Origin: Eriocheir sinensis
Lineage: Eukaryota; Arthropoda; Malacostraca; Decapoda; Varunidae
DNA length: 64,000 nt
Direction of reading: 5' to 3'
NCBI RefSeq assembly: GCF_024679095.1
Contig: NW_026111652.1
Location: 53,501 to 117,500, forward strand
The notes under the pieces are model-generated. The model worked only from the letters and a program-made list of their open reading frames with translations. It was not told where the DNA came from and did not search any database. The translations under genes and the position numbers were made by a program. This document shows, one piece after another, positions 1 to 24,595 of this stretch (its first letter is position 1; the number at the start of each line of letters is the position of its first letter).

Positions 1-5143
<5,143 letters not shown>

Positions 5144-7035
5144 ATATACAAAAAAACACAAAAATAATTTAAATTTGTATGAAAATAAATATACAAAATA
5201 CACATAAAATTAGGTAAATTTGTATTGAAATACATATACAAAATACACTTAAAATAATGTAAATTTGAATGAAATTATATAAACAAATACACTTAAAATA
5301 ACGTTAATTTGTATAAAATATATATAAAATACACATTAAATTATGAAAATATGTATAAAAAAATATATACAAAACACAAATAGTATAATATAAAATCGTA
5401 TCAAAATATATACACAGAATATTAATAAAATAATGCTCATTTCTATGAAAACTAAGATGCAAAATACCTATAAAATAACGCATTTTTTATAAAATTATAT
5501 ATACCAAAATACACATAAAATATTTGAATTTGTATTAAAATAAATATACAAAATGCACATACAATAAGATAAATTTGTATTGAAATAGATATGCAAAATA
5601 CATATAAAACAATGTAAATTTGTTTCAAAATATATATACGAATACACATAAAATAACGTAGATTTCTATAAATATATATATACAAAATACAAATAAAATT
5701 AAGTAAATACGAATCAAAAATGTATACAAAATACACATAAAATAATGTAAATTCGTATAAATATAAATAAACAAAATACCAATAAGAGAATGTGTATTTG
5801 TATAAATATAAATATACAAAATGCACATAAAATTATGTAAATTTGTATAAAACTATATACAAAAATACACAGAAGTAGTTAAATTTGTATGAAAATAGAT
5901 ATACAAAATACACACAAAATAAGCTAAATTTGAATTGAAATATATATACAAAATACATAAAAGAAAGTAAATTCGTTTCAAAATATTTTTAACAAATACA
6001 CATATAATAACGTAAATTTGTAAAAAAATATATAAACAAAATACACATTAAGTAATGTAAATACGTATAAAAAATATTTACAAAATACACAAATAATCAA
6101 GTCATTCGCATCAAAATAAATAAACAAAAAACTAATTAAATAATGTAAATTTGTATGAGAAAACATATACAAAATACACATAAAAGTACGTTTTAAGTTT
6201 CAATAGAAATATATGTACAAAAATGCACATAAAATTAGTTTGCATAAAAAAATATATATACAAAACACACATTAGATAATGTAAATGAGTATAAAAATAT
6301 GTATACAAAATACCTATGAAATAATCTAAACTCGTATCGAGTTAAATTAAGAAAATAACAATAAAATAATGTAATTTTGGATGAAAATATATATAGAAAA
6401 CACACATAAAATTAACCTAAATACAAATACAAATATACACATTAAATAATTTAAAATTGAATGAAATAAATATACAAAATAAACATAAAATAAGGTAAAT
6501 TTGTAATAAAATATATGTAAGAATACACATAAAATAATATAAATTTGTGTGAAAATATATATACAAATACACATAAAATAACATAAATTTGTATAAAATT
6601 TGTTTCAAAATATATACGAATACACACAATAAAATAACGTAGTTTTTTATGAAAATGTATATATAAAATACACATAAAATAATTTAAATACGTAGAAAAT
6701 ATATAAATGTAAATTGTAAAATTAAATACACAAAATTCCAATAAAAGAATGTATATTTGTAGGAAAATATATATACAAAAATAAATAAATAACTCAAATT
6801 TGTATAAAAATATATACAAAAATACACAAAAATAATTTAAATTTGTTTGAAAATAGATCTGCAAAATACACATAAAGTTAGGCAAATTTGTATTGAGATA
6901 CATATACAAAACTCACATAAAATAATGTAAATTTGTATGAAAATAAATAAACAAATACATATAAAATCACGTAAATTTGGATAAAATATATATACAAAAT
7001 ATACATTAAATATTTTAAATATGTATAAAAATATA
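5144..7035 (-). repeat. 45-bp satellite block, T-sense on minus (module M, first half)
   Basis: This is the minus-sense half of the 4.8-kb module. Monomer order matches 39,206-41,110 directly and about 31,500-32,775 in inverse. Marker variants include ACAAATAGTATAATAT (5,380s), AGTTTCAATAGAAATATATG (6,190s) and GTATCGAGTTAAATTAAG (6,330s). It ends at the switch junction centred near 7,040. Confidence 0.9.
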
Positions 7036-9988
7036 TTATATTATATATATTTTTATTGATATTTGCGTTATTTATGTGTATTTGTATATGTTTTCTCATA
7101 GAAATTTACATTATTTTATTGGTATTTTGTCTATCTATTTTGATACGAATTACATGATTATTTGTGTATTTTGTACATTTTTTTTATACGCTTTTACATT
7201 ATTTATGTGTATTTTGTTTATATATTTTTATACAAATTTACGTTATTATATGTGTATTTGTATAAGTATTTTGATACAAATTTACATTATTTTATGTATT
7301 TTGTATATATATTTCAATTCAAATTTAGCTTATTTTATGTGTATTTTGTATATCTATTTATTTTAATACAAAATCAAATATTTTATGTTTTTTCGTATAT
7401 ATATTTTTATAAAAAATGCGTTATTTTATGGGTATTTTGCATCTTAATTTTCATACAAATCTACATTATTTTATTAATATTTACTGTATTTATTTTGATA
7501 CGATTTTACATTATTTTATTTGTGCTTTGTATATATTTTTTTATACATATTTACATTATTTAATGAGTTTTTTTTATATATATTTGATACAAATTTACGT
7601 TATTTTAAGTCTATATGTTTCTATATTTTCATTCAAATTTACATTATTTTATGTGTATTTTGTATATGTATGTCAATACAAATTTACCTAATTATATATG
7701 TTTTTTGTATATTTATTTTCATACAAGTTTAAATTATTTTTGTGTATTTTTGTATATAGTTTTATACAAATTTAGGTTATTTTATGTGTATTTTGTATAT
7801 CTATTTTCATACAAATACACATTCTTTTCATGATATTTTGTTTATTTATTTTGACACGAGTTAACATTATTTAATGTGTATTTTCTCTATATATTTTTAT
7901 ACGTATTTACATTACTTCAAGAGTTTTTTGTATATATATTTCTATAGAAATCTACGTTATTTTAAGTGTATTCGTATATATATTTTGAAACAAATTTACA
8001 TTGTTTTATGTGTATTTTACATATTTTTTCAATACAAATTTTCCTTATTGTATGTGCATATTGTATATTAATTTTAATACGAATTTGATTAATCTATGTG
8101 TATTTTTGTATATGTATTTTTATAAAAATATGCTTTATTTTATGGGTATTTTGCATCTTTATTTTCATACAAATTTACATTATTTTATTGATATTCTGTG
8201 TATTTATTTTGATATGATTTTACATTATTCTATGTGTATTTTGTATATATATTTTATATAAAATGTATTTGTTTTCATTTCATACAAATCTACATTATTT
8301 TATGTGTTTTTTGTACATGTATTTAAATACAAATTTAACTAGTTATATGTGTATTTTGTATATCTATTTTGTATGTATATTTTCATAGAAATTTACTCTA
8401 TTTTATGAGTATTCGTATATATATTTTGATACAAATTTACATTATTGATGTGTATTTTGCATATCTATTTCAATACAAATTTACTTTATTGTACGTGCAT
8501 TTTGTATATTTATTATAATACAAATTTAATTATTTTATATGTATTTTTGTATATATATTTTTATGCAAATATGCGTTATTATATGGATATTTTGCATCTT
8601 TATTTTCATACAAATTTACATTATTTTATTGATATTCTCTTTATTTATTTTGATACGATTTAACATTATTCTATGTGTATTTTGTATATATTTTTTTATA
8701 CATATTTACATTATTTAATGTTCATTTTGTATATATATTTTATCAAAATCTACATTATTTTATGTGTACTTGTTTATATATTTTCATACAAATTTACACT
8801 ATTTTATGTGTTTTTTGTATATATATTTTTCTACGTATTTAAATTATTTTATGTGTATTTTGTATATACATTTTCATAAAAAAATTACGTTATTTTATTG
8901 TGTGTATAAGTATACATTTTGATACAAATTTTATACAAATTCATGTTATTTAATGTGTGTTGGTATATGTATTTTCATACAAATTTTTATTATTTTATGT
9001 TTATTTTGTATATTTATTTCATTCAATTTTAAATTATTTTATGTGTATATTTGTATTTGTATTTAGGTTATTTTATGTGTATTTTGTATATATATTTTGA
9101 TCCAAAATTACAATATTTTATTGGTATTTTCTTAATTTAATTCGATACGAATTTAGATTATTTCATAAGTATTTTGTATATATATTTTTATACTCATTTA
9201 CATTATCTAATGTGTATTTTGTATATATTTTTTTATGCAAATTTATTTTATGTTAATTTTTGTACATATAATTTATATAAATTTGCGTTATTTTATGTAT
9301 ATAGTTTTATATAAATTTACGTTTTTTTATGTGCATTTTGTATATTTATATTTATACAAATACACATTATTTTATTGGTATATTGTTTATTTACATTTAT
9401 ACGAATTTACATTATTTTATGTGTATTTTGTATACATTTTTTTATACGTATTTACTTAATTTTATGTGTATTTTGTATATGTATTTTTATAGAAATCTAC
9501 GTTATTTTATGTGTATTCGTATATATATTTTGAAACAAATTTACATTATTTTATATGTATTTTGCATATCTATTTCAATACAAATTTACCTTATTGAATG
9601 TGCATTTTGTATATTTATTTTAATACAAATTCAAATATTTTATGTGTATTTTGGTATCAATAATTTTATAAAAAATGCGTTATTTTATAGGTATTTTGCA
9701 TCTTAATTTTCATACAAATTTATATTATTTTATTAATATTCTGTGTATATATTTTGCTACGATTTTACATCATTCAATTTGTGTTTTGTATATATATTTT
9801 TATACATATTTACATTATTTAATGTGTATTTTGTATATATATTTCATACAAATTTACGTTATTATATGTGTATTTGTTTATATATTTTCTTTCAAATTTA
9901 CATTATTTTATGTGTATTTTGTATATGTATTTCAATACAAATTAACCGAATTTTATGTGTATTTTGTATATTTCTTTTCATATAATTT
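7036..9988 (+). repeat. 45-bp satellite block, T-sense on plus (module M, second half)
   Basis: This plus-sense half of the module starts at the TA-rich switch junction and the variant GTTTTCTCATAGAAATT. It matches 41,111-43,811 directly to about 9,710, and 28,600-31,485 in inverse to about 9,988. The stretch 7,645-9,170 also recurs inverted at 15,285-16,845. Confidence 0.9.
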
Positions 9989-10470
9989 TAAATTAAATTA
10001 ATATATATTTGAATGAAAATAAATTTACAAAATACACATAACATAACTAAAATTTGTATTAAAATATATACAAAAATACATAGAAATAATTTGAGTTTGT
10101 ATGAAAATAGATATATAAAATACACATAAAAGTATTTAAATTTCTTTTGAAATGTATATACAAAATACCCATAAAATTTTGTAAATTTGTGTCAAAATAT
10201 ATAAACAAATACACATAAAATATCGTAAATTTGTATGAAAAATATATCCAAAATACACATAGAACAATGTCAATTCGTATCAAAATGAATGAGCAGAATA
10301 TCAATAAAATAATGTAAATTTGTATGAAAATAAAGATGCAAAATACCCAAAAATAAAGCATATGTTTATAAAATACAGATACAAAATACACATCGAATAA
10401 CTAAATTTGTATTACAATTAATATACAAAATGCGTATATAATAAGGTAAATTTGTATTGAAAAAATATGC
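9989..10470 (-). repeat. 45-bp satellite block, T-sense on minus
   Basis: This short minus-sense block begins with TATATATTTGAATGAAAATA. With the plus-sense sequence after it, to about 11,185, it matches 22,742-23,903 directly and 48,600-50,150 in inverse. Marker monomers include CTTTTGAAATGTATATAC and AATGAATGAGCAGAATATC. Confidence 0.88.
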
Positions 10471-12558
10471 AACATACACGTTTACTCATACAAATTTATA
10501 TTATTTTATTGGTATTTTGTTTATTTATTTTGATACGAATTACATGATTATATGTGTATTTTGTACACATTTTTTATACGTATTTACATTATTTAATGTG
10601 TATTTTGTTTATATATTTTCATACAAATTTACGTTATTATATGTGTATTTGTATAAATATTTTGATACAAATTTACTTTATTTCATGTATATTGTATATA
10701 TATTTCAATTCAAATTTAGCCTATTTTGTGTGTATTTTGTAAATATTTTCATACAAATTTAATTATTTTTGTGTATTTTTTAATATAGTTTTATATAAAT
10801 TTACGTTATTTTATGTGTATTTTGTATATTTATATTTATACAAATACACATTCTTTTTATTATTTTGTTTATTTATTTTGATACGAATTTACATTATTTT
10901 ATGTGTATTTTGTATGCATTTTTTTTATACGTATTTACTTCATTTTATGTGTATTTTGTATATATATTTTTATAGAAATCTACGTTATTTTATGTGTATT
11001 CGTATACATATTTTGAAACAAATTTACATTGCTTTATATGTATTTTGCATATCTATTTCAATACAAATTTACCTTATTGTATGTGTTTTTTATATATTTA
11101 TTTAAATACAAATCTAATTTTTTTATGTGTATTTTGATTATATATATTTTTATAAATAAAAAAAAATGCGTTATTTTATGGGTATTTTGCCTCTTTATTT
11201 TCATACAAATTTACATTATTTTATTAATATTCTGTGTATTTATTTTGATACGATTTTACATTATTTTATTTGTGTTTTGTATATATTTTTTTATACAAAT
11301 TTACGTTATTTTAAGTGTATTTGCTTATGTATTTTCATTCAAATTTACATTATTTTATGTGTATTTTGTATATGTATTTCCATACAAATTTACCTAATTT
11401 TATGTGTATTTTGTATATTTATTTTCATACAAATTTAAAATATTTTTGTGTATTTTTGTATATAGTTTGATACAAATTTAGGTTATTTTATGTGTATTTT
11501 GAATATCTATTTTCATACAAATACGCATTCTTTTATTGATATTTTGTTTATTTATTTTGACGCGAATTTACATTATTTAATGTGTATTTTGTATATATAT
11601 TTTTATACGTATTTACATCATTTCATGTGTATTTTGTATATATATTCCTATAGAAATCAACGTTATTTTATGTGTATTCGTATATATATTTTGAAACAAA
11701 TTTACACTGTTTTACGTGTATTTTGCGTATTTTTTCAATACAAATTTACCTTATTGTATGTGCATTTTATATATTAATTTTAATACAAATTTAATTATTC
11801 TATGTGTATTTTTGTATATGTATTTTTTTTTTAAATATGCTTTATTTTATGGGTATTTTGCATCTTTGTTTTCATACAAATTTAAATTATTTTATTGATA
11901 TTCCGTGTGCTTATTTTGATACGGTTTTACATTATTCTATGTGTATTTTGTATATATATTTTATACAAATGTACGTTTTTTTTATGTGTATTTGTTTTCA
12001 TTTCATACAAATTTACATAATTTTATGTGTATTTTGTACATGTATTAAAATACAAATTTAACTAATTATGTGTATTACAAATACACATTCTTTTATTGGT
12101 ATTTTGTTTATTTATTTTGATACGAATTTATATTATTTTATGTGTATTTTGTATATATATTTTTATAGAAATCTAAGTTATTTGATGTGTATTCGTATAT
12201 ATATTTTGAAACAAACTTACATTGTTTTATATGTATTTTGCATATCTATTTCAATACAAATTTACCTTATTGTATGGGTTTTCTATATATTTTTATAAAT
12301 AAAAAAAAATGCGTTATTTTATGGGTATTTTGCCTCTTTATTTGCATAAAAATTTACATTATTTTATTAATATTCTGTGTATTTATTTTGATACGATTTT
12401 ACATTATTCTATTTTTGTTTTGTATATATTTTTTAATACAAATTTACGTTATTTTAAGTGTATTTGTTTATGTATTTTCATTCAAATTTACATTATTTTA
12501 TGTGTATTTTGTATATGTATTTCAATACAAATTTACCGAATTTTATATGTATTTTGTA
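10471..12558 (+). repeat. 45-bp satellite block, T-sense on plus
   Basis: Three successive cycles of a higher-order string are visible. Each contains the CGTATAxATATTTTGAAAC monomer (near 10,995, 11,675 and 12,190) followed by the TTGCATATCTATTTCAATAC or TTGCGTATTTTTTCAATAC monomer. Cycle lengths differ because whole monomers were lost or gained, so the higher-order period is not fixed. Confidence 0.88.
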
Positions 12559-16850
<4,292 letters not shown>

Positions 16851-17955
16851 AAAAATCCAAAAATACGAATTTAGATTATTTCATAGGTATTTTGTATACA
16901 TATTTTTATACTCATTTACATTATCTAATGTGTGTTTTGTATATATTTTTTATGCAATATAATTTTATGTGCTATTTTGTACATATATTTTTATAGAAAC
17001 TTAAAACGTTATTTTATGTGTATTTTGTATATGTTTTCTCATACAAATTTACATTATTTAATTAGTTTTTTGTTTATTTATTTTGATACGAATGTCTTGA
17101 TTATTTGTATTTTGGAAATATTTTTTATACGTATTTACATTACTTAATGTATATTTGTTTATATATTTTTTTTCAAAACTACGTTATTATAAGTGTATTT
17201 GTTAAAAAATATTTTGAAACGAATTTACTTTATTTTATGTATTTTGTATATATATTTCAATTCAAATTTAGCTTATTTTGTGTGTATTTTGTATATCTAT
17301 TGTCATACAAATTTAATTACTTCTGTGTATTTTTGTATATAGTTTAATACAAATTTACGTTATTTTATGTTCATTTTGTATATTTATATTTATACAAATA
17401 CACACTCTCTTATTGGTATTTTGTTTATTTATATTTATACGAATTTACATTATTTTATGTGTATTTTGTATACATTTTTTACATTGTTTTATATTTATTT
17501 TGCATACCTATTTCAATACAAATTTACCTTATTGTATGTGCATTTTGTATATTTATTTCAATACAAATTCAAATATTTTATGTGTATTTTGGTATATATA
17601 ATTTTATAAAAAATGCGTTATTTTATAGGTATTTTGCATCTTAGTTTTCATACAAATGTACATTATTTTATTAATATTCTGTGTATATATTTTGATACGA
17701 TTTTATATTATACTATTTGTGTTTTGTATATATTTTTTTAAACATATTTCATTATTTAATGTGTATTTTTTATAAATATTTTATAAAAATTAACGTTATT
17801 TTAAGTGTATTTGTTTATATATTTTCATTCAAATTTACATTATTTTATGTGTATTTCTAATATTTATTTCAATACAAATTTATCTAATTTTATGTGTATT
17901 TTGTATATTTCTTTTCATACAAATTTAAACTATTTTTGTGTTTTTTTGTATAAAC
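16851..17955 (+). repeat. 45-bp satellite block, T-sense on plus
   Basis: This block is an inverted copy of about 5,160-6,345, recognised by TTTTATAGAAACTTAAAACG, GTTTTCTCATACAAATTTAC and the GTTAAAAAATATTTTGAAAC variant. About two monomers are missing near 17,480 compared with that copy. With the preceding block it forms an inverted module M that has lost its central switch junction. Confidence 0.87.
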
Positions 17956-20900
17956 ATATAGAGCTAATTTCTATGAAAATATATATTCAAAATACATATA
18001 AAATTATGTAAATAAGTATAAAAATATATATATCAAATACACCTAAAAAAATGAAAATTCGTATAAAAATAAATAAACAAAATTCCGATAAAAGAACGTC
18101 TATTTGTAGGAACATAAATATACAAAATACACATAAAATTACGAAAATTTGAATAAAAATATATACAAAAAAAACAAAAAAATAAATTTCAATTTGTATG
18201 AAAATAGATATACAAAATACACATATAATTAGTTAAATTTGTATTTAAATACATGTACAAAATACACATAAAATAATGTAAATTTGAATGAAATGAAAAC
18301 AAATTCACATAAAATAACGTACATTTGTATAAAATAGATATACAAAATATACATAGAATAATGTAAAATCGTATCAAAATAAATACACAGAATATCAATA
18401 AAATAATGTAATATTGTATGAAAGTAAAGATGCAAAATACCCATAAAATAAAGCATATTTTTTTAAAAATACATATACAAAAATACATATAGAATAATTA
18501 AATTTGTATAAAAATTAATATACAAAATGCACGTACAATAAGGTAAATTTGTATTGAAAAAATATACAAAATGCACATAAAAGTGTAAATTTGTTTAAAA
18601 ATCTATATACGAATACACATAAAATAACGTAGATTTCTATAGAAATATATATACAGAATACACATGAAATGATGTAAATACGTATAAAGATATATATATA
18701 CAAAATACACATTAAATAATTTAAATTCTCGTCAAAATAAATCAACAAAATATCAATAAAAGAATGTGTATTTGTATGAAAATAGATATACAAAATACAC
18801 ATTAAATAACGTAAATTTGTATAAAACTATATACAAAATTACAAAAATAGTTTAAATTTGTTTGAAAATAGATATACAAAATATACCTAAAATTAGGTAA
18901 ATTTGTAATGAAATACATATACAAAATACACATAAAATAATGGAAATTTGAATGAAAATATATAAACATATACACTTAAAATAACGTAAATTTGTATCAA
19001 ATATATATACAAAATACACATTAAATAATGTAAATATGTATAAAAAAATATATACAAAACACAAAGAGAATAATGTAAAATCGTATCAAAAATAAATACA
19101 CAGAATATTAATAAAATAATGTAAATTTGTATGAAAATAAAGATGCAAAATAGCCATAAAATAACGCTTTTTTTTTTAAATATATATACCAAAATACGCA
19201 AAATATTAAAATTTTTATTAAAATAGATATAAAAAATACACAAACTATAAGGTAAATTTGTATTGAAATAGATATGCAAAATACATATAAAACAAAGTAA
19301 ATTTTTTTCAAAATATATATACGAATACACATAAAATAACGTAGATTTCTATAAAAATATATACAAAATACACATAAAATGAAGTAAATACGTATAAAAA
19401 AAATTAATACAAAATACACATAAAAATCGTATCAAAATAAATAAACAAAATACTAGTAAAAGAATGTGTATTTGTATAAATATAAATATACAAAATACAC
19501 ATAAAATATCGTAAATTTGTATAAAACTATATACAAAAATACACAGAAGTAATTAAATATGTATGAAAATATATATAGAAAATACAGCTAAATTAAGCTA
19601 AATTTGAATTGAAATGTACATACAAAATACATAAAATAATGTAAATCTGTATCAAAATATTTATACAAATACATATAATAACGTAGATTTGTTTAAAAAT
19701 ATATAAACAAAATACACATTAAGTAATGTAAAAACGTATAAAAATATGTACAAAATACATATATAATCATGTAATTCGTATCAAGATAAATAAACAAAAT
19801 AGCAATAAAATAATGTAAATTTTATAAGAAAACATATACAAATAACGCAAATTTCTATAAAATATATGTACAAAAATGCACATAAAATAAAGTAAATTTG
19901 CATAAAAATATATATATAAAACACACACTAAATAATGTAAATGCGTACATGAAATAGCCTAATTTGTATAAAACTATATAAAAAGAAACACAAAAATAAT
20001 TCTAATTTGTTTGAAAAGAAATATACAAAATACACATAAAATTAGGTAAATTTGTATTGAAATACATATACAAAATACACATCAAATAATGTAAATTTCA
20101 ATGAAAATATATAAACAAATACACTTAAAATAACGTAAATTTGTATAAAATATATATGCAAGATAGACATTAAATAATGTAAATGTGTATAAAAAAAATA
20201 TATACAAAAAACAAATAGAATAATGTAAAATCGTACCAAATAAATACACAGAATATCAATAAAATAATGTAAATTTGTATGAAAATAAAGATGCAAATTC
20301 AGAAATTATCGCATTTTTTATAAAAATATATATACCAAAATACACATAAAATATTTAAATTTGTATTGAAATAAATATACAAACTGCATATACAGTAAGG
20401 TAAATTTGTATTGAAATAGATATGCAAAATACATATAAAACCATGTAAATTTTTTTCAAAATATATATACGAATACACATAAAATAACGTAGATTTCTAT
20501 AGAAATATATATACAAAATACATATGAAATTATGTAAATACGCAAAGAAATATATATACAAAATACATATTAAATAATGTAAATTCGGGTCAAAATAAAT
20601 AAACAAAATATCATGAAAAGAATGTGTATTTGTATGAAAATAGATAATAGATAATTAATTTGTATAAAATATATATGCAAGATACACATTAAATAATGTA
20701 AATATGTATAAAAAAGTATATACAAAAAACAAGTAGAATAATGTAAAATCGTATCAAAATAAATACACCGAATATTAATAAAATAATGTAAATTTGTATA
20801 AAAATAAAGATGCAAAATTCCCATAAAATAGCGCATTTCTTATAAAATATATATACCAAAATACACATAAAATATTTAAATTTGTATTGAAATAAATATA

Positions 20901-23215
20901 CAAAATGCACATACAATAAGGCAAATTTGTATTGAAAGAGATATGCAAAAATACACATCATATAAAACAATGTAAATTTGTTTCAAAATATATATACGAA
21001 TACAAATAAAAAAACGTAGATTTCTATAAAAATATATATACAAAATACATAAAATTAAGTAAATACGTATAAAAAATGTATACAAAATACACGTAAAATA
21101 ATGTAAATTCGAATTAAAATAAATAAACAAAATACCAATTAAAGAATGTGCATTTGGATGCATATAAATATACAAAATACACATACAAAATAAACATAAA
21201 ATTTAAAAATATATAAACAAAATACACATTAAGTAATGTAAATACGTATAAAAAATATGTACAAAATACATATATAATCATGTAATTCGTATCAAAATAA
21301 ATAAACAAAATAGCAATAAAATAATGTAAATTTGTATGAGAAAACATATACAAATAACGCAAATTTCTATAAAAATATATGTACAAAAATGCACATAAAA
21401 TAAAAGTAAATTTGCATAAAATATATATATAAACACACAATAAATAATGTAAATGCGTACATAAAATAGCCTAATTTTATAAAACTATATACAATAATAC
21501 ACAAATAATTTAAATTTTTGAAAAATATACAAAATACACATAAAATTAGGTAAATTTGTATTGAAATACATATACAAAATAATGTAAATTTGAATGAAAA
21601 TATATAAACAAATACACTTAAAATAACGTAAATTTGTATAAAATATATATGCAAGATACACATTAAATAATATAAATGTGTATAAAAAAATATATACAAA
21701 AAACAAATAGAATAATGTAAAATCATACAATATAAATAAATAGAATATCAATCAAATAATGTAAATTTGTATGAAAAGAAAGATGCAAAATTCCCATAAA
21801 ATAGCGCATTTTTTATAAAAATATATACCAAAATACACATAAAATATTTAAATTTGTATTGAAATAAATATAGAAAAATGCATATACAGTAAGGTAAATT
21901 TGTATTGAAAGAGATATTCAAAAATACATATAAAACAATGTAAATTTGTTTCAAAATATATATACGAATACATATAAAATAAAGTAGATTTCTATAGAAA
22001 TATATATACAAAATACATATGAAATTATGTAAATACGTATAAAAATATGTATACAAAAAACATATCAAATAATGTAAATTCGTGTCAAAATAAATAAACA
22101 AAATATCATGAAAGAATATGAAAATCAATACATAATAAATTTGTATAAAATATATATGCAAGATACACATTAAATAATGTAAATATATATAAAAAAGTAT
22201 ATACAAAAAACAAACAGAATAATGTAAAATCGTATCAAAATAAATACACCGAATATTAATAAAATAATGTATATTTGTATATAAAACAATATAAATTTGT
22301 TTCAAAATATATATACGAATACTAATAAAAAAACGTAGATTTCTATAAAAATATATATATACAAAATACACATAAAATTAAGTAAATACGTATAAAAAAT
22401 GTATACAAAATACACATAAAATAATGTAAATTCGAATTAAAATAAATAAACAAATACCAATTAAAGAATGTGCATTTGGATGCATATAAATATACAAAAT
22501 ACACATACAAAATAAACATAAAATAAGGTAGATTTATAATAAAAAATATGTACAAAACACATAAAATAATGTAAATTTATATGAAAATATATATACAAAT
22601 ACACATAAAATACCATGAATTTGTATAAAAATATGTATTCAAAATAAATATTAAATAATGTAAAAGCGTATAAAATATATATACAAAGTACATATAAATA
22701 AAATAAATTCGTATCAATATAAATCAACAAAACACCAATAAAATAATATATATTTGAATGAAAATAAATTTACAAAATACATATAACATAACTAAAATTT
22801 GTATTAAAATATATACAAAAATACATAGAAATAATTTGAGTTTGTATGAAAATAGATATACAAAATACACATAAAACTAGGTAAATTTCTTTTGAAATGT
22901 ATATACAAAATACCCATAAAACATTGTAAATTTGTGTCAAAATATATAAACAAATACACATAAAATAACGTAAATTTGTATGAAAAATATATACTAAATA
23001 CACATACAATAATGTCAATTCGTATAAAAATGAATGAGCAGAATATCAATAAAATAATGTAAATTTGTATGAAAATAAAGATGCAAAATACCCAAAAAAT
23101 AAAGCATATGTTTATAAAATACAGATACAAAATACACCTCGAATAATTATATTTGTATTAAAATTAATATACAAAATGCGTATATAATAAGGTAAAATTG
23201 TATTGAAAAAATATG
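17956..23215 (-). repeat. 45-bp satellite block, T-sense on minus
   Basis: This 5.3-kb minus-sense run contains an inverted copy (18,360-21,200) of 43,985-46,780. A second partial copy of the same string begins near 21,200 at ATATAAACAAAATACACATT. From 22,742 it is a direct copy of 10,002-10,470. Shared rare variants include GAATTCGAATTAAAATAAA (21,106) and GGATGCATATAAATATAC. Confidence 0.88.
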
Positions 23216-23905
23216 CAACATACACGTTTACTCATACAAATTTATATTATTTTATTGGTATTTTGTTTATTTATTTTGACACGAATTACATGATTATATG
23301 TGTATTTTGTAGATATTTTTTTATACGTATTTACATTATTTAATGTGTATTTTGTTTATATATTTTCATACAAATTTACGTTATTATATGTGTATTTGTA
23401 TAAATATTTTGATACAAATTTACTTTATTTCATGTATTTTATATATATTTCAATTCACATTTAGCTTATTTTGTGTATTTTGTATATATTTTCATACAAA
23501 TTTAATTACTTCAGTGTATTTTGTATATAGTTTTATATAATTTACGTTATTTTATGTGTATTTTATATTTATATTTATACAAATACACATTCTTTTATTG
23601 GTATTTTGTTTATTTATTTTGATACAATTTACATTATTTTATGTGTATTTTGTATACGTATTTACTTCATTTTATGTGTATTTTGTATATATATTTTATA
23701 GAAATACGTTATTTTATGTGTATTCGTATATATATTTTGAAACAAATTTACATTGTTTTATATGTATTTTCCATATCTATTTCAATACAAATTTACCTTA
23801 TTATATGTGTTTTTTGTATAATTATCTTAATACAAATTTAATTTTTTTATGTGTATTTAGGTATATATATTTTTATAAATAAAAAAAATGCATTATTTTA
23901 TGGGT
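23216..23905 (+). repeat. 45-bp satellite block, T-sense on plus
   Basis: The block starts at the ATGCAACATACACGTTTACT switch junction and runs parallel to 10,486-11,185, ending at ATTATTTTATGGGTTTGAAT, where orientation flips inside a monomer. Confidence 0.87.
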
Positions 23906-24595
23906 TTGAATGAAAGTACATAAATAAATACACATAAAATAACGTAAATTCGTATAAAAAAATATGTACAAAACACAAATAGAATAATGTAAAATCGTAT
24001 CAAAATAAATACAGAGAATATTAATAAAATAAGGTAAATTTGTAATAAAATATATGTAAGAATACACATAAAATAATATAAACTTGTATGAAAATATATA
24101 TACAAATACTCATAAAATAACATGAATTTGTATAAAATTTGTTTCAAAATATATACGAATACACACAATAAAATAACGTAAATTTTTATGAAAATGTTTA
24201 TATAAAATACACATCAAATAATTTAAATACGTAGAAAAATATATATACAAAATACACATAAAATTATGTAAATTCGTAAAAAATTAAATACACAAAATTC
24301 CAATAAAAGAATGTATATTTGTAGGAAAATATATATACAAAAAAAAATAAAATAACTAAAATTTGTATAAAAATATATACAAAATACACAAAAATAATTT
24401 TAATTTGTTTGAAAATAGATATGCAAATACACATAAAGTTAGGCAAATTTGTATTGAAATACATATACAAAACTCACATAAATAATGTAAATTTGTATGA
24501 AAATATATAAACAAATACATATAAAATAACGTAAATTTGGATAATATATATACAAAATATACATTAAATATTTTAAATATGTATAAAATATATTA
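23906..24595 (-). repeat. 45-bp satellite block, T-sense on minus
   Basis: From 24,030 this is a direct copy of 6,490-7,035, including AAGGTAAATTTGTAATAAAA and GTTTCAAAATATATACG. It ends in the same TA-rich switch junction. Confidence 0.87.

Noticed and set aside
21748..22371. 207-codon open frame on the minus strand
   Set aside because: It is composed of 15-residue satellite repeats of the [15 protein letters not shown] type, with no domain and with equal-looking frames in every block. It is a by-product of the repeat period.
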